A stretch of DNA of 64,000 bases from positions 61,382-125,381 of the forward strand of contig NZ_WXFG01000024.1 in the NCBI RefSeq assembly GCF_009881055.1. Direction: 5' to 3'. This document shows, in pieces, positions 16,955 through 24,696 of the stretch. A program made the translations under genes and the position numbers. The stretch comes from Peptoclostridium sp. (GTDB lineage: Bacteria > Bacillota > Clostridia > Peptostreptococcales > Peptostreptococcaceae). Positions within the stretch are counted from its first letter, which is position 1; each line of letters opens with the position of its first letter. The notes below the pieces were generated by a model. It ran no database searches. It was given only the letters and a program-made list of their open reading frames with translations, and was not told the origin of the DNA.

Positions 16955-18037
16955 TTACTTTCCGCAACCTTCTTCTAACGTTGTAAAAAGAGCCGCCGCA
17001 GCAAGAGCGCACATCCCGCCTATTAATTTGGAAATCATGTATATGCTCACAACATCCGCGCCCTCCACGCTGGCAATGAAGGCAAGCTGCCCTCCAAGTA
17101 CGTAGGCGCCGCTTACCGTAAACGCTGCGTTCATAACTTTTCCCCGACGATCCATATGCGGAAAAAGCGGAAGCATAGAAAGGCTTGTTGTCAGGCTGAG
17201 CATAAGCCCCATTACTGACTTTTCGTTTATATCCAGTTTTCCTGAAATCCAGTCCAATGGCCTTCTGCAGTACAGAATAGCTAGGCGTGACAGAACCATG
17301 GAGCCGCACACCACGGCAGTCATCTTTGCCAGAATTATTAGTATTTCGTTTACCAAAGTCATATCCACTATGCGCCATGCGGGCATAAAAAGTCCTGCTA
17401 TAACCAATCCAAACATCGCAAAACTGGCCGCACGTATAGTATAGCCAACAATCGACATGACCCTAATTGTGGCCTTTGTAGCTTTTACAAATGCCAAGGC
17501 AAGCAAAAAGCACAGCAGCGCCACAGGCGCAATGTTAATCGCCAGTTCTCTTACAGAAAGACCAAGCATTATACCTCCTGCCAAAAGCCCTGCAGGTATT
17601 GTGATTATTCCAAGAAGCAGACCATTCATCATATGACTTACCTCTTCTTTCGGAATAGTGGCAAGAGATACCGGCAGCTGGAAACTAACGGCACATCCCA
17701 GAGTGGAAGCCACTATAGCCCCAGAAAACAACCCTAAAAGTGGCGTTGAGGCAACATTCTTGGAAATGGCATAGCCTCCAAGGTCCGTTGCCAGCATGCT
17801 TCCAATTAACACCGAAGCGTCAAACGGAAGACTTTCCGCAAGAGCAGCGATTGATTGTGCGTTTGCCTGCACCGCAGTAATGCCAATACAGTATATACCA
17901 ACAACAGAAAAAGCCATCGGTCCCATAAGCACAAGCCCTCTGTCGAATTCTTCGCAAAGACCCAATTTTCCACCCAACATCTTGTCAAGCAGCCCCATAC
18001 CAGCCAACAGCAGCATTATAGCTATAAATATATTCAT
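16955..18037 (-). CDS. eutH: EutH family permease, orphan
   Basis: A 360-residue polytopic protein with EutH landmarks: EEFDRGLVLMGPMAFSVVGI, MLATDLGGYAISKNVA, GLLLGIITIPAGLLAGGI, LSLTTSLSMLPLFPHMDRRGKVMNAAFTVSGAYVLGGQLAF and a C-terminal KLIGG. EutH mediates ethanolamine diffusion into the cell, normally inside a large eut cluster. No other eut gene is present within the window, so its substrate could be ethanolamine supplied elsewhere or a related amine. GGGAG is seven bases before the ATG. Followed closely by the MFS gene. Confidence 0.88.
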   Translation of the reverse strand: MNIFIAIMLLLAGMGLLDKMLGGKLGLCEEFDRGLVLMGPMAFSVVGIYCIGITAVQANAQSIAALAESLPFDASVLIGSMLATDLGGYAISKNVASTPLLGLFSGAIVASTLGCAVSFQLPVSLATIPKEEVSHMMNGLLLGIITIPAGLLAGGIMLGLSVRELAINIAPVALLCFLLALAFVKATKATIRVMSIVGYTIRAASFAMFGLVIAGLFMPAWRIVDMTLVNEILIILAKMTAVVCGSMVLSRLAILYCRRPLDWISGKLDINEKSVMGLMLSLTTSLSMLPLFPHMDRRGKVMNAAFTVSGAYVLGGQLAFIASVEGADVVSIYMISKLIGGMCALAAAALFTTLEEGCGK

Positions 18038-18193
18038 ATAAAGACTCCCATCAGAAGGCCCAAGCGCGAAATCATGCGCTTAAATTATCGCCGGCCAGTT
18101 TCATAAAAATTATATATCACTTTAATAATACTGTGAAATCAGCCAGCTTACAATATTGGCAGGTTTGAATTTGCATCATCACGCATGAACCAT

Positions 18194-18248
18194 GAAAAAA
18201 AAAGAGCTACCTCATAGCGCTCATTAATCGTTTTAAGGCAACTCTTTT
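18194..18248 (-). terminator. Terminator after the DUF3048 gene
   Basis: On minus, AAAGAGTTGCC pairs with GGTAGCTCTTT (two G-U pairs) across a loop of about 26 bases, and is followed by a run of eight or nine T. Confidence 0.82.
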
Positions 18249-18289
18249 GCTATCTATATATGCTTGTCAGCCTTAGCCATCTAGTCGTT

Positions 18290-19357
18290 TTATTTGTAGC
18301 TGACTTGAACCTTTCTGGGCACAAGCTGTATCCAGGTTTGTCCTGTTTTCAGCCGCATCTGCGCACCCGACTCATCGTAAAACCAAGTGCGCTCCGTTAC
18401 AGTATCCTTCCGCCAGGTCCCCTCCTGCACTCGCCCTTCTGAAAACAGCCAGGCCTTGCCTTCTCCAATCAAATCCACCTCAAGCCTTCCCTCGCTGTCA
18501 AAGGCTCGCACAGAAACCTGCTGCACGATGACATTTGCGGCCGAGAGCTGCACGCCTGAAGTCAGGTCATTATAAGGATTGCCGTTTAAAAATCGCTTGT
18601 ATTCTTCTGTCTGGGCATCGTAGCTGTAGCCCACCTTTCCGTAGCTGTATGGTATAAGAAGCTCCGCAGCGGCAGCACCTTTGAGCGCCTCCCCTTCATT
18701 CCTGAATTCGAAGCCTTCCGGAACAGAGTTTTTATCTAGCCCCAGCTTTTCAATCTCCCGCCACAGATTGTCGGTACTGCTATAGAGATTGTGTGGTGCC
18801 CTCCTGGATTTGTCGCGCCAGAATCCAGAAGGGTGGAACATCTCGTTTATATGGGCAACACTAGTATTCTTAAAATATGTCTGAGCCTGCGGGCTTTGTC
18901 CTGCATGAATGTAGACCGCATTCCACTCCCGTGAAATGTCTATAAGGTAAGGCCTGGCGGAACGTACCGGTCCTATGATGTCAGTCTTGCCATGAAAAAA
19001 TATCGCAAGGTAGCGTGTTATTCCACCTTCTACAGGCACCTCATAAACCAAATCCGCCTTGTCTAACCCTGATTGGGGCCTGGCTCCCTTGTAATTGTCT
19101 ATTGTTACGGCCACCGGTCTTACCGGCATCTCATCAATTCCTTCTCCATCCATAGGACAAGTGAACTTGGGTTTAAGCGGTGCAGTTTCTGTCTCATCGT
19201 CTTCATTTTCTTCTGTTTCATTATTGTTGGCTTCCTCGATTACGTCAACCGGTTTTTCCGGACTAGTGCCTCTGCCGCATCCCTGGAATGATGCCAACAC
19301 TATTATTGACATTATAACAAGCAATATTTTCTTAAAGCTCAACCTTCTATAACTCAT
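18290..19357 (-). CDS. DUF3048 (YerB-like) lipoprotein
   Basis: A 355-residue lipoprotein with signal peptide and lipobox FQGC, an acidic Asn/Glu linker, then the DUF3048 fold: RPVAVTIDNYKGARPQSGLDKADLVYEVPVEGGITRYLAIF, GPVRSARPYLIDISREWNAVYIHAGQSPQA, and a C-terminal half with VQLSAANVIVQQVSV and GKAWLFSEGRVQEGTWRKD. The related B. subtilis YerB is a cell-surface protein of unknown role. Start ATG 19357 is inside the last codons of the glycosyltransferase gene (CCAATGAG), giving a translationally coupled overlap; ATG 19363 is possible. Confidence 0.85.
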   Translation of the reverse strand: MSYRRLSFKKILLVIMSIIVLASFQGCGRGTSPEKPVDVIEEANNNETEENEDDETETAPLKPKFTCPMDGEGIDEMPVRPVAVTIDNYKGARPQSGLDKADLVYEVPVEGGITRYLAIFFHGKTDIIGPVRSARPYLIDISREWNAVYIHAGQSPQAQTYFKNTSVAHINEMFHPSGFWRDKSRRAPHNLYSSTDNLWREIEKLGLDKNSVPEGFEFRNEGEALKGAAAAELLIPYSYGKVGYSYDAQTEEYKRFLNGNPYNDLTSGVQLSAANVIVQQVSVRAFDSEGRLEVDLIGEGKAWLFSEGRVQEGTWRKDTVTERTWFYDESGAQMRLKTGQTWIQLVPRKVQVSYK

Positions 19358-21044
19358 TGGCATTCTCTTTCTTTGAAATTGCTTCGCCAACAAAGCGTTC
19401 AGCAACCGAGCTCCAGGAATAGTTTTCGGTGCATATTCTTCTGGCTTCTTTCCTCACCCTATCAACAAGGTCTTGCCCTTCTGCTCTATAGGCCTCAAGA
19501 ACAGTGTTTATATTGAGAGCTATATTTCTTACAAGATCCTCCCTAAGCCATAGCTTGTCGAGGCTTTTTAGCCTTTCATCAAGTTCAAAGAGCTCCGAAT
19601 AAGTGTCCACCACGTATTTGAAACCCGAATGATATGTCTGGAGTGGAAGCACGCCGCAGGCTAAGGCTTCAACGCCCACTAGCCCGAATGCCTCGGGGAA
19701 TATGGAAGGGGCTATTGCAATATCCGCACATGGTATCATGTCCTTTAAAATTTCATGATCCATGAAGCCTGTGAATATAACACGCTCTGCAAAATTCCCC
19801 CTGGCCATATCCAAATAATCCTTTGAAAAAAAATCATTTTCCAACATTTCCACAAGCCATTCAGAATATATTTCAGTACCCTTCTCTACATGATTTTGAA
19901 ATTCATGCGGATTCTTCAATAGATACATGAGTTTTTCCAGGTCACCACTGTTTAAAGCGCTTGTAATGGCCTCGAGATAACCTCTTGCTGTTCCAAATCC
20001 CACAATTATGAGCCTGGTATCCGGATTCTCTTTGAGCACTAATGGGAGCGCAAGTATGATGTTGTGGATTCCCTTCGTCCAGAGGTATTTGCCGTAGAAA
20101 AGCACTATATTTTCATTTTCCCAGTCTATCCTAAACAGTTTTTGTCTTATATCCGCATCGATGCACTTTTGGTCACCCTTTTCCATAAGTTCAGTCTTAT
20201 GCTCGCTTAGCTGGAAAGCAGTGGAGTCCTTTATCAATCCAGAAACCATCTTATTTTTTTCAATATGCTCGGTATGTATGCATACCTCTCCGGAGGTATC
20301 AATGTTTTCAAGCAGTTTTCCTATTCTCTTGTTCTTGCTCTCTCCTTTTTCAAGCGGGATGAACCTTTCAATGTCTACTCCCGCCGGAATCAGAATCCTT
20401 CTGGCTTTAAAATCAGCACGTCTATCAAAATACTCGGAAAACTCCTGCATAGAGTGCTCAGTTAGAAAGACTATGCCGTCTACGGCGCTCAGACCTTCTA
20501 TCGCATAACTTGACGCTAATTCGCTTTTTCTGACAGAAAAATTCAATGCGCTTCCGTGAACCACGTTGAAATTTACTATACCCTCAGTACTTTCAAGAGC
20601 TCTCTTCACATACACCGGCTGCATTACAACGTGATTGCTTATAATCATATCCGGTTTCTCATGCAAAATGCGCGACTTCAATGCCTTGGCATTACAATCA
20701 ATGTAGTTCTCCAACTCTTCTTTTGAAAGTTGTGGAATCTCTTGGGCATCAAAACCCTCATACCTGTCCTTGACATACACAGGAAGAATATTTCCGATAT
20801 TTGGGACGAAACACCTGCATTTTCCTCTGAAGGACGTGACCTTTGTGTGAATCAAATCAGCGTGCTCGTTTGTCTCATCAAACACATATGCGGATTCTAT
20901 GAAGTTATGTTTTTCAACATCCTTATCTTGGCAAAACAGAGTGACATCGTGCCCCATTGAACAAAACTGCCTGCATAAATTCTTTACATAAAGATTGCTC
21001 CCCGTCCCCGTCAAAAAATATCCATGTATTATCCATATTTTCAT
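19347..21044 (-). CDS. Family 4-type glycosyltransferase
   Basis: A 565-residue GT-B glycosyltransferase. N-terminal acceptor domain starts KIWIIHGYFLTGTGSNLYVKNLCRQF; the donor domain has NIVLFYGKYLWTKGIHNIILALP, RLIIVGFGTARGYLE, VIFTGFMDHEILKDMI and the EX7E-like IAIAPSIFPEAFGLVGVEALACGVLP. It is longer than the usual 380 residues because of an insertion (about 235-295 and 360-410). Substrate unknown; a wall or surface glycan is likely. ATG 21044 is chosen because AGGAGG lies eight bases upstream. The coupled DUF3048 lipoprotein suggests an envelope function. Confidence 0.88.
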   Translation of the reverse strand: MKIWIIHGYFLTGTGSNLYVKNLCRQFCSMGHDVTLFCQDKDVEKHNFIESAYVFDETNEHADLIHTKVTSFRGKCRCFVPNIGNILPVYVKDRYEGFDAQEIPQLSKEELENYIDCNAKALKSRILHEKPDMIISNHVVMQPVYVKRALESTEGIVNFNVVHGSALNFSVRKSELASSYAIEGLSAVDGIVFLTEHSMQEFSEYFDRRADFKARRILIPAGVDIERFIPLEKGESKNKRIGKLLENIDTSGEVCIHTEHIEKNKMVSGLIKDSTAFQLSEHKTELMEKGDQKCIDADIRQKLFRIDWENENIVLFYGKYLWTKGIHNIILALPLVLKENPDTRLIIVGFGTARGYLEAITSALNSGDLEKLMYLLKNPHEFQNHVEKGTEIYSEWLVEMLENDFFSKDYLDMARGNFAERVIFTGFMDHEILKDMIPCADIAIAPSIFPEAFGLVGVEALACGVLPLQTYHSGFKYVVDTYSELFELDERLKSLDKLWLREDLVRNIALNINTVLEAYRAEGQDLVDRVRKEARRICTENYSWSSVAERFVGEAISKKENANEL

Positions 21045-21189
21045 TAAAATAGCCTCCTGCCACAAAATCTTTATATTCGATATATTTATGTGTTTACCCC
21101 AGATTCGGCTGTTGTACTCTCAATTGAAACTTCTTAAAGTCATATAGACATTGCCAATCCATAAAAAATGTGATAAAATCTTCTCATTC

Positions 21190-21265
21190 GGGCAATTAAC
21201 TCAGCTGGTAGAGTGTCTCCTTGACGTGGAGGAAGTCAGGGGTTCGAGTCCCTTATTGCCCACCA
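21190..21265 (+). tRNA. tRNA-Val (anticodon GAC)
   Basis: Acceptor stem GGGCAAT/ATTGCCC, D-arm ACTCAGCTGGTAGAGT, anticodon arm TCTCC-TTGACGT-GGAGG with anticodon GAC, variable loop, T-arm with the TTCGAGT loop, discriminator A and encoded CCA. All stems pair with a few G-U. Followed within ten bases by a terminator. Confidence 0.97.
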
Positions 21266-21273
21266 ATCATAAT

Positions 21274-21312
21274 AAAAAAAGTGTGTATCTCAATGAGGTA
21301 CACACTTTTTTT
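21274..21312 (+). terminator. tRNA-Val terminator
   Basis: AAAAAAAGTGTGTA, an 11-base loop, then TACACACTTTTTTT: a perfect 14-bp stem including the A/T tracts. Confidence 0.93.
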
Positions 21313-21343
21313 ATCCATCTTTAAAACTGATTATTGATTTTTT

Positions 21344-21372
21344 TTGTATAAAAAATTTTAGAATGTTATAAT
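21344..21372 (+). promoter_or_regulatory. Sigma-A-type promoter for the 40-residue peptide gene
   Basis: TTGTAT at 21344-21349, a 17-base spacer, and a consensus TATAAT at 21367-21372. Predicted start near 21379 leaves a leader of about 34 bases containing AAAGGAGG. Confidence 0.7.
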
Positions 21373-21412
21373 AACTGAGCCTTTATTTTGATAAGAAAGG
21401 AGGATTATTGTA

Positions 21413-21535
21413 ATGAAAAAACTTGTTTTACTTATGCTGCTAGCAATATTGGCTGTACCTTCTTCATCTCTAGTTATAGACGTTACATCTGCTGGACTTG
21501 TTATAGATGTTCCGTCTGCCGGGCTCATACGATAA
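21413..21535 (+). CDS. 40-residue secreted-type peptide, unknown
   Basis: Not recognised. ATG at 21413 preceded by AAAGGAGG (nine bases) and followed by 40 codons and TAA. The product has a lysine pair, a hydrophobic core LVLLMLLAILAV, a possible signal peptidase site in PSSS, and a short tail made of two near-identical units, LVIDVTSAG and LVIDVPSAG, ending LIR. Promoter, leader, ribosome site and terminator are all present, so this is a complete one-gene unit. A secreted signalling peptide, a small membrane peptide or a type I toxin are possible; nothing in the sequence decides. Confidence 0.7.
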   Translation: MKKLVLLMLLAILAVPSSSLVIDVTSAGLVIDVPSAGLIR

Positions 21536-21582
21536 CTGTTACATATCCATAGTTCGATAATCATATTGTTTATAGAATTTAC

Positions 21583-21613
21583 AGGCCAACAAATTCGTTG
21601 GCCTATTTTTTAT
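21583..21613 (+). terminator. Terminator of the peptide gene
   Basis: AGGCCAAC-AAATTC-GTTGGCCT followed by ATTTTTTATG: a perfect 8-bp stem with 6-base loop, 47 bases after the peptide stop. Confidence 0.9.
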
Positions 21614-21626
21614 GAAAAATTAATTC

Positions 21627-21812
21627 CTAAATCATTTCCTCTTCACAAAAGCCATACTGCGCTCTATACTCCGCAATCATTCTGCTCCTGTCAGCCAACT
21701 CCTGTGCCAACTTCTTTACAGAAGATTCAACCTGCTCCCTCTTAAACAGAATCGATTCTGTAAGCATCTTTCCATTTTCAATTACAATGCTCACCGTCTT
21801 CATTGATTTCAT
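21627..21812 (-). CDS. Small hypothetical protein (61 residues)
   Basis: Not recognised. 61 residues, soluble and charged: a short N-terminal beta-like stretch (MKTVSIVIENGKMLTESILF), then a helix-rich segment REQVESSVKKLAQELADRSRMIAEYRAQYGF and an acidic end CEEEMI. ATG 21812 is chosen because GAGGGGG is eight bases upstream; the 18 codons before it in the open frame are A/T-rich and lack a site. It converges with the 40-residue peptide gene. Confidence 0.6.
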   Translation of the reverse strand: MKSMKTVSIVIENGKMLTESILFKREQVESSVKKLAQELADRSRMIAEYRAQYGFCEEEMI

Positions 21813-22224
21813 TTCCAATTCCCCCTCAAATAATTTGATCCCGGCAATCGCCAAGATAATTTGCAAGTCAGCAACTTTCGAATTGCAATCCGTAATCAGA
21901 TTATATGTTTTTCAAATATAAACAGCAACCATTGTCTATGGTTTTTTCAGTAATTTGCAATTTAACAATCTCGTTTTTTCATTTTTTGTTAAGGTTTTGC
22001 ATGTTTTCCAATGCCTAAATTTTAATCATATAAATTTATTATTTGATTTAGCTTTTGTCATTACATGACCGCGAAAAAAAATTGCGTTAGCGAATAGTTT
22101 TCATCACTTGCGAAATCTAGTAGCTTGTGAAATCATGTTTATAATTTTTCTTTAAAATCAACAGTATAAGGATATGTTACGCTGGTAAATTGTGAAAAAT
22201 ATCTTTTTTTACTCTCAGCTACCC
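21813..22224. other. A/T-rich gap with no gene found
   Basis: 412 bases of A/T-rich sequence between two small minus-strand genes. All frames are broken by frequent stops and no tRNA-like or riboswitch-like pattern was found. GCGAAAAAAAATTGCGTTAGCGAATAG contains short GCG/CGC complementarity only. It probably holds the promoter of the 61-residue gene at its left end. Confidence 0.5.
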
Positions 22225-22377
22225 TCATTGAATTACTACCTTACCGTTTTGTTGAAGTTGCGACTCAACTTTGTCAATCCTTTCTCGTATACAAAATGTG
22301 TGCCCTTCACATTCCATGGCAGAAAACTGCTTTGACATCTCATGATTAAATCGATTTACATAGCTAGATAATTTCAT
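22225..22377 (-). CDS. Small hypothetical protein or C-terminal remnant (50 residues)
   Basis: Not recognised. From ATG 22377 the frame gives MKLSSYVNRFNHEM... with a distinctive MECEGHTFCIRERIDKVE core and ends at TGA. GAGGAG precedes the ATG but only two to three bases away, too close for comfort. The same frame stays open about 20 codons further upstream (KPIGEQNPKSSGLKLVSRG) with natural amino acid composition and no start. This suggests it is the tail of a once longer gene. Either a tiny gene or a decayed fragment. Confidence 0.4.
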   Translation of the reverse strand: MKLSSYVNRFNHEMSKQFSAMECEGHTFCIRERIDKVESQLQQNGKVVIQ

Positions 22378-22455
22378 AACTCCTCTAGAAACTAATTTTA
22401 ATCCGCTACTTTTGGGGTTTTGTTCCCCTATTGGCTTTATAACCTATATAAATTG

Positions 22456-22489
22456 AAAAAGCGCCTGTCATTTTCAGACAAGCACCTTT
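22456..22489 (-). terminator. Terminator after the XRE/S24-like gene
   Basis: On minus, AAAGGTGCTTGTC-TGAAAAT-GACAGGCGCTTT followed by TTCAA; stem with two G-U pairs, about 22 bases after the stop of the regulator gene. Confidence 0.83.
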
Positions 22490-22511
22490 CGCAAAACTGT
22501 TCGATAGATTA

Positions 22512-23195
22512 TTATTTTACAAAAAACTCATTCTTGATAACTCTTCCCATGACCTTGACTTTTTTCAAGTCAACAGTCTCCGCCGAGTCGTCGTTTGGAC
22601 TTTTTAACAGCTTCACCATGTTGTTTTGTTCTTTTCTAAGCTGCCTTATCATTTTCTTACCGTCAATTTCAAAAAGATACAAGGAGTTGTTTTGTATCTC
22701 CTTTGTCGCAAATATAGTAAGCACGTCGCCCTTTTCTATCCTGAAAGCCTCCATATCGTTGTTTGAAGCTTTTGCGAACATTATCTTGTCAGGATGGTGC
22801 CCTTCTATTTTTTTGCTGATTATAGGAAGCTCCTTATAATCGACCGTCTTGTTGCTGTGCAAGTCAATCACCGGATATTTCTTGATAACTCCAGACAAGG
22901 CATCTGCCCAGGACTGGCTCGGCTCCACAATCAACGTCTCCTGAGGCCTAGGCACTTCGGCTGTCTTTGCCGATTTTTCAGCCGGCTTTTCCTCGGGCTT
23001 CTCCTCCTCAATAAATATCTCCTTGACTCCCAGTGCCTTGAGTATCTTCTCTGCAACGCTTTCATTTATTATTTTCTTGCCTGACTCAACCTGGAGTATG
23101 TAGCCTACTGAAAGGCCACATTTTTTCGCCAGATCTTTTTCAGAAAGTCCAGCCGCCACTCTAGAATCTTTTATTTTTATAGCAAGTCTGTTCAT
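22512..23195 (-). CDS. XRE regulator with degenerate S24-like C-terminal domain
   Basis: A 227-residue protein: N-terminal helix-turn-helix (IKDSRVAAGLSEKDLAKKCGLSVGYILQVESGKK), a Glu/Lys/Pro linker at about 64-85, then a C-terminal LexA/phage-repressor-like beta domain (MFAKASNNDMEAFRIEKGDVLTIFATKEIQNNSLYLFEIDGKKMIRQL). In active S24 peptidases the first motif reads GDSM; here the position reads NNDM, so the catalytic serine is missing while the later lysine remains. Autocleavage is therefore unlikely and the domain probably serves dimerisation or ligand sensing. GAGGTG precedes the ATG. No phage genes surround it. Confidence 0.85.
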   Translation of the reverse strand: MNRLAIKIKDSRVAAGLSEKDLAKKCGLSVGYILQVESGKKIINESVAEKILKALGVKEIFIEEEKPEEKPAEKSAKTAEVPRPQETLIVEPSQSWADALSGVIKKYPVIDLHSNKTVDYKELPIISKKIEGHHPDKIMFAKASNNDMEAFRIEKGDVLTIFATKEIQNNSLYLFEIDGKKMIRQLRKEQNNMVKLLKSPNDDSAETVDLKKVKVMGRVIKNEFFVK

Positions 23196-23329
23196 AAAAT
23201 CACCTCTTTAATCCATTTTACCTGCGCAAGCATTATCTGCTCTATTAAAATTTCATTAGTTATTGTCGGGCTCAGTTTAATTTTAAACGGCCTCATTCTA
23301 TTATAATAACACAAAAATTGTCAATTGTC

Positions 23330-23409
23330 GGCAAGCTTCTTTCTCTTGCCCTTTATGTCGGTAATATCGAAAGCCTCAGCTCACGGTCCTTCCTTCTCAT
23401 CTCACCCAT
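23330..23409 (-). pseudogene. Possible remnant of a small gene starting MGEMRRKDREL
   Basis: ATG at 23409 with GGAGG upstream begins MGEMRRKDREL, reminiscent of the N-terminus of pyridoxamine-phosphate-oxidase-like flavoproteins (MRRKDRE). After 11 codons the sensible reading continues only in another frame (AFDITDIKGKRKKLADN) and stops. This looks like a frameshifted, truncated remnant. The family link rests on a few residues only. The rest of the 23196-23552 gap holds the XRE promoter region and the nitroreductase terminator. Confidence 0.3.
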
Positions 23410-23479
23410 TGATACCGCCTCCTCTCCATTTTCGACTATATAGTTGTAATACATATATACTACCCAATATTATTCCATT

Positions 23480-23520
23480 AAAAAAAGGGACAGAGGCTTG
23501 TTTTAAGCATCTATCCCTTA
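23480..23520 (-). terminator. Nitroreductase terminator
   Basis: On minus, AAGGGATAGA ... TCTGTCCCTT followed by TTTTT; 10-bp stem with one G-U and an inner GCTT/AAGC pairing, about 33 bases after the stop. Confidence 0.87.
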
Positions 23521-23552
23521 CCTTTTAAATCAAAGCTGCATCAATTGCCGAA

Positions 23553-24152
23553 TTACTTAAATACCTTTATGCGCTCATCCAAAGGTTGAAACTGCTTTTC
23601 AGCAGGCTCGGCCGTAGGCTTACCAAACGGCATTTGCGCTATAAGCTTCCATTCCGTAGGAAGATTCCATTCTTTTTCAACATCCGCTTCAATAAGCTCA
23701 GTGTAGTGCTGAAGAGAGGCGCCAAACCCTTCTACTCCCAAGGCCGTCCATATTACGTATTGCAGCATTCCATTTGAATGCTGCGACCAAATCGGAAAAT
23801 TGTCCTTGTAGCTTGGAAATTGATTCTGAAGCGATTCAACCACGCTACTGTCTTCGAAGAATAAAACCGTTCCGTAGCCGTTGCGGAAAGAATTGATTTT
23901 TTCCTCGGTAGGAGCAAATTTGTCAGCTGGTACCCTCTTTCTCAGAGCTTCCTTTGTAATGTCCCAAAGCCTGTCGTGCTGCTCCCCAAGAAGTAAAACT
24001 ACTCTGGCGCTCTGGGAATTAAATGCAGACGGCGTATGCTTCACCGCATATTCAATAACTTCCTCAATTATCTCGTCAGAAACTACAGGTTCCTTGCTTA
24101 TTGCGTAGATTGAACGCCTGTTTTCAACAGGAGCGTGTTTGTCTTTTCTCAT
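23553..24152 (-). CDS. Nitroreductase family protein (Frm2/HBN1-like)
   Basis: A 199-residue FMN oxidoreductase: RRSIYAISKEPVVSDEIIEEVIEYAVKHTPSAFNSQSARVVLLLG with the FMN phosphate arginine pattern, VLFFEDSSVVESLQNQFPSYKDNFPIWSQHSNGMLQYVIWTALGVEGFGASLQHY, and a C-terminal WKLIAQMPFGKPTAEPAEK. It resembles the fungal/bacterial Frm2-HBN1 subgroup, which respond to fatty acid or oxidant stress; the substrate is unknown. GGAGGG is seven bases before the ATG. A TACTAATTAGTA operator lies upstream, identical in core to the one in the marR promoter, so MarR probably represses it. Confidence 0.9.
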   Translation of the reverse strand: MRKDKHAPVENRRSIYAISKEPVVSDEIIEEVIEYAVKHTPSAFNSQSARVVLLLGEQHDRLWDITKEALRKRVPADKFAPTEEKINSFRNGYGTVLFFEDSSVVESLQNQFPSYKDNFPIWSQHSNGMLQYVIWTALGVEGFGASLQHYTELIEADVEKEWNLPTEWKLIAQMPFGKPTAEPAEKQFQPLDERIKVFK

Positions 24153-24200
24153 TTCTTCATCCCTCCAATTTTATTATAGGAAATATGTCTCTACTTATTT

Positions 24201-24216
24201 ATTACTAATTAGTATC
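24201..24216. promoter_or_regulatory. MarR operator upstream of the nitroreductase gene
   Basis: ATTACTAATTAGTATC holds the palindrome TACTAATTAGTA (24203-24214), the same core as the 20-bp palindrome in the marR promoter. A TATAAT box on minus lies at 24173-24178, so the site sits near the expected -35 region of the nitroreductase promoter. Confidence 0.75.
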
Positions 24217-24243
24217 ATTTCCTTAAAGTGCAGGGTGTATAAT

Positions 24244-24690
24244 CTATACACCCGATAATTTCTTCAGTAGCCCTGTCAAACTTTTCTTTTCCTCTTCTGT
24301 CAGAACGCTGAAAATTTCATTTATATTTTCCACGTGCTTGGGAAAAATCTCGCTCATCAGCTTTCTTCCCTTTTCCGTAATGCTTATAAGGTTAACTCGC
24401 CTGTCGCTGGAATCTATGCGCCTTTCAACGAGATTCTCCTTTGCTAGATTGTCTATTACTACAGTCATGTTGCCACCTGTAGATAATATTTTATCTATTA
24501 TCTCGGAAATCCTCAGGTCTCCCTTATGGTAGAGCACCTCAAGTACTGCAAACTGAGAAACCGTTAAGCCTCCCTCTTTTATAGTTTTGTACTCTCTTTT
24601 GTGGACACTCTGCATGCATCTGCTCAGTATAACCAAAGTTTTCAAATTTAAATCGCTCTGTTCTCCGTATGTTTCATTTTCACTGTTCAT
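24244..24690 (-). CDS. MarR family regulator, probably leaderless
   Basis: A 148-residue winged-helix regulator: KEGGLTVSQFAVLEVLYHKGDLRISEIIDKILSTGGNMTVVIDNLAKENLVERRIDSSDRRVNLISITEKGRKLM covers the recognition helix and DxRxxxxxLT-type wing. It probably represses itself and the nitroreductase just downstream, as both have the TACTAATTAGTA site. No ribosome binding site precedes ATG 24690. Instead TTGACA and TATATT place the predicted transcription start at the A of the ATG, so the message appears leaderless. Confidence 0.92.
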   Translation of the reverse strand: MNSENETYGEQSDLNLKTLVILSRCMQSVHKREYKTIKEGGLTVSQFAVLEVLYHKGDLRISEIIDKILSTGGNMTVVIDNLAKENLVERRIDSSDRRVNLISITEKGRKLMSEIFPKHVENINEIFSVLTEEEKKSLTGLLKKLSGV

Positions 24691-24696
24691 ACTTAT

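Noticed and set aside
16955..18037. Part of an ethanolamine microcompartment locus.
   Set aside because: No shell proteins, EutBC or aldehyde dehydrogenase nearby.
21281..21312. GTGTGTATCT...GGTACACACTTTTTTT at the tRNA terminator resembles GTGTGTATCT...GGTACGCACTTTTT near 63890.
   Set aside because: The first is a compact perfect hairpin directly after a tRNA; the second is spread over 60 bases around a ribosome site. The likeness is short and A/T-rich, so a shared mobile end is not supported.
21413..21535. Type I toxin reading of the 40-residue peptide.
   Set aside because: Not excluded, but no antisense promoter or overlapping small RNA is evident, and the repeated hydrophilic-ended tail after a likely cleavage site is unlike most such toxins.
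22512..24152. Prophage remnant suggested by a CI-like regulator and nearby small ORFs.
   Set aside because: No integrase, structural, replication or lysis genes and no attachment repeats at the tRNA-Val were seen.
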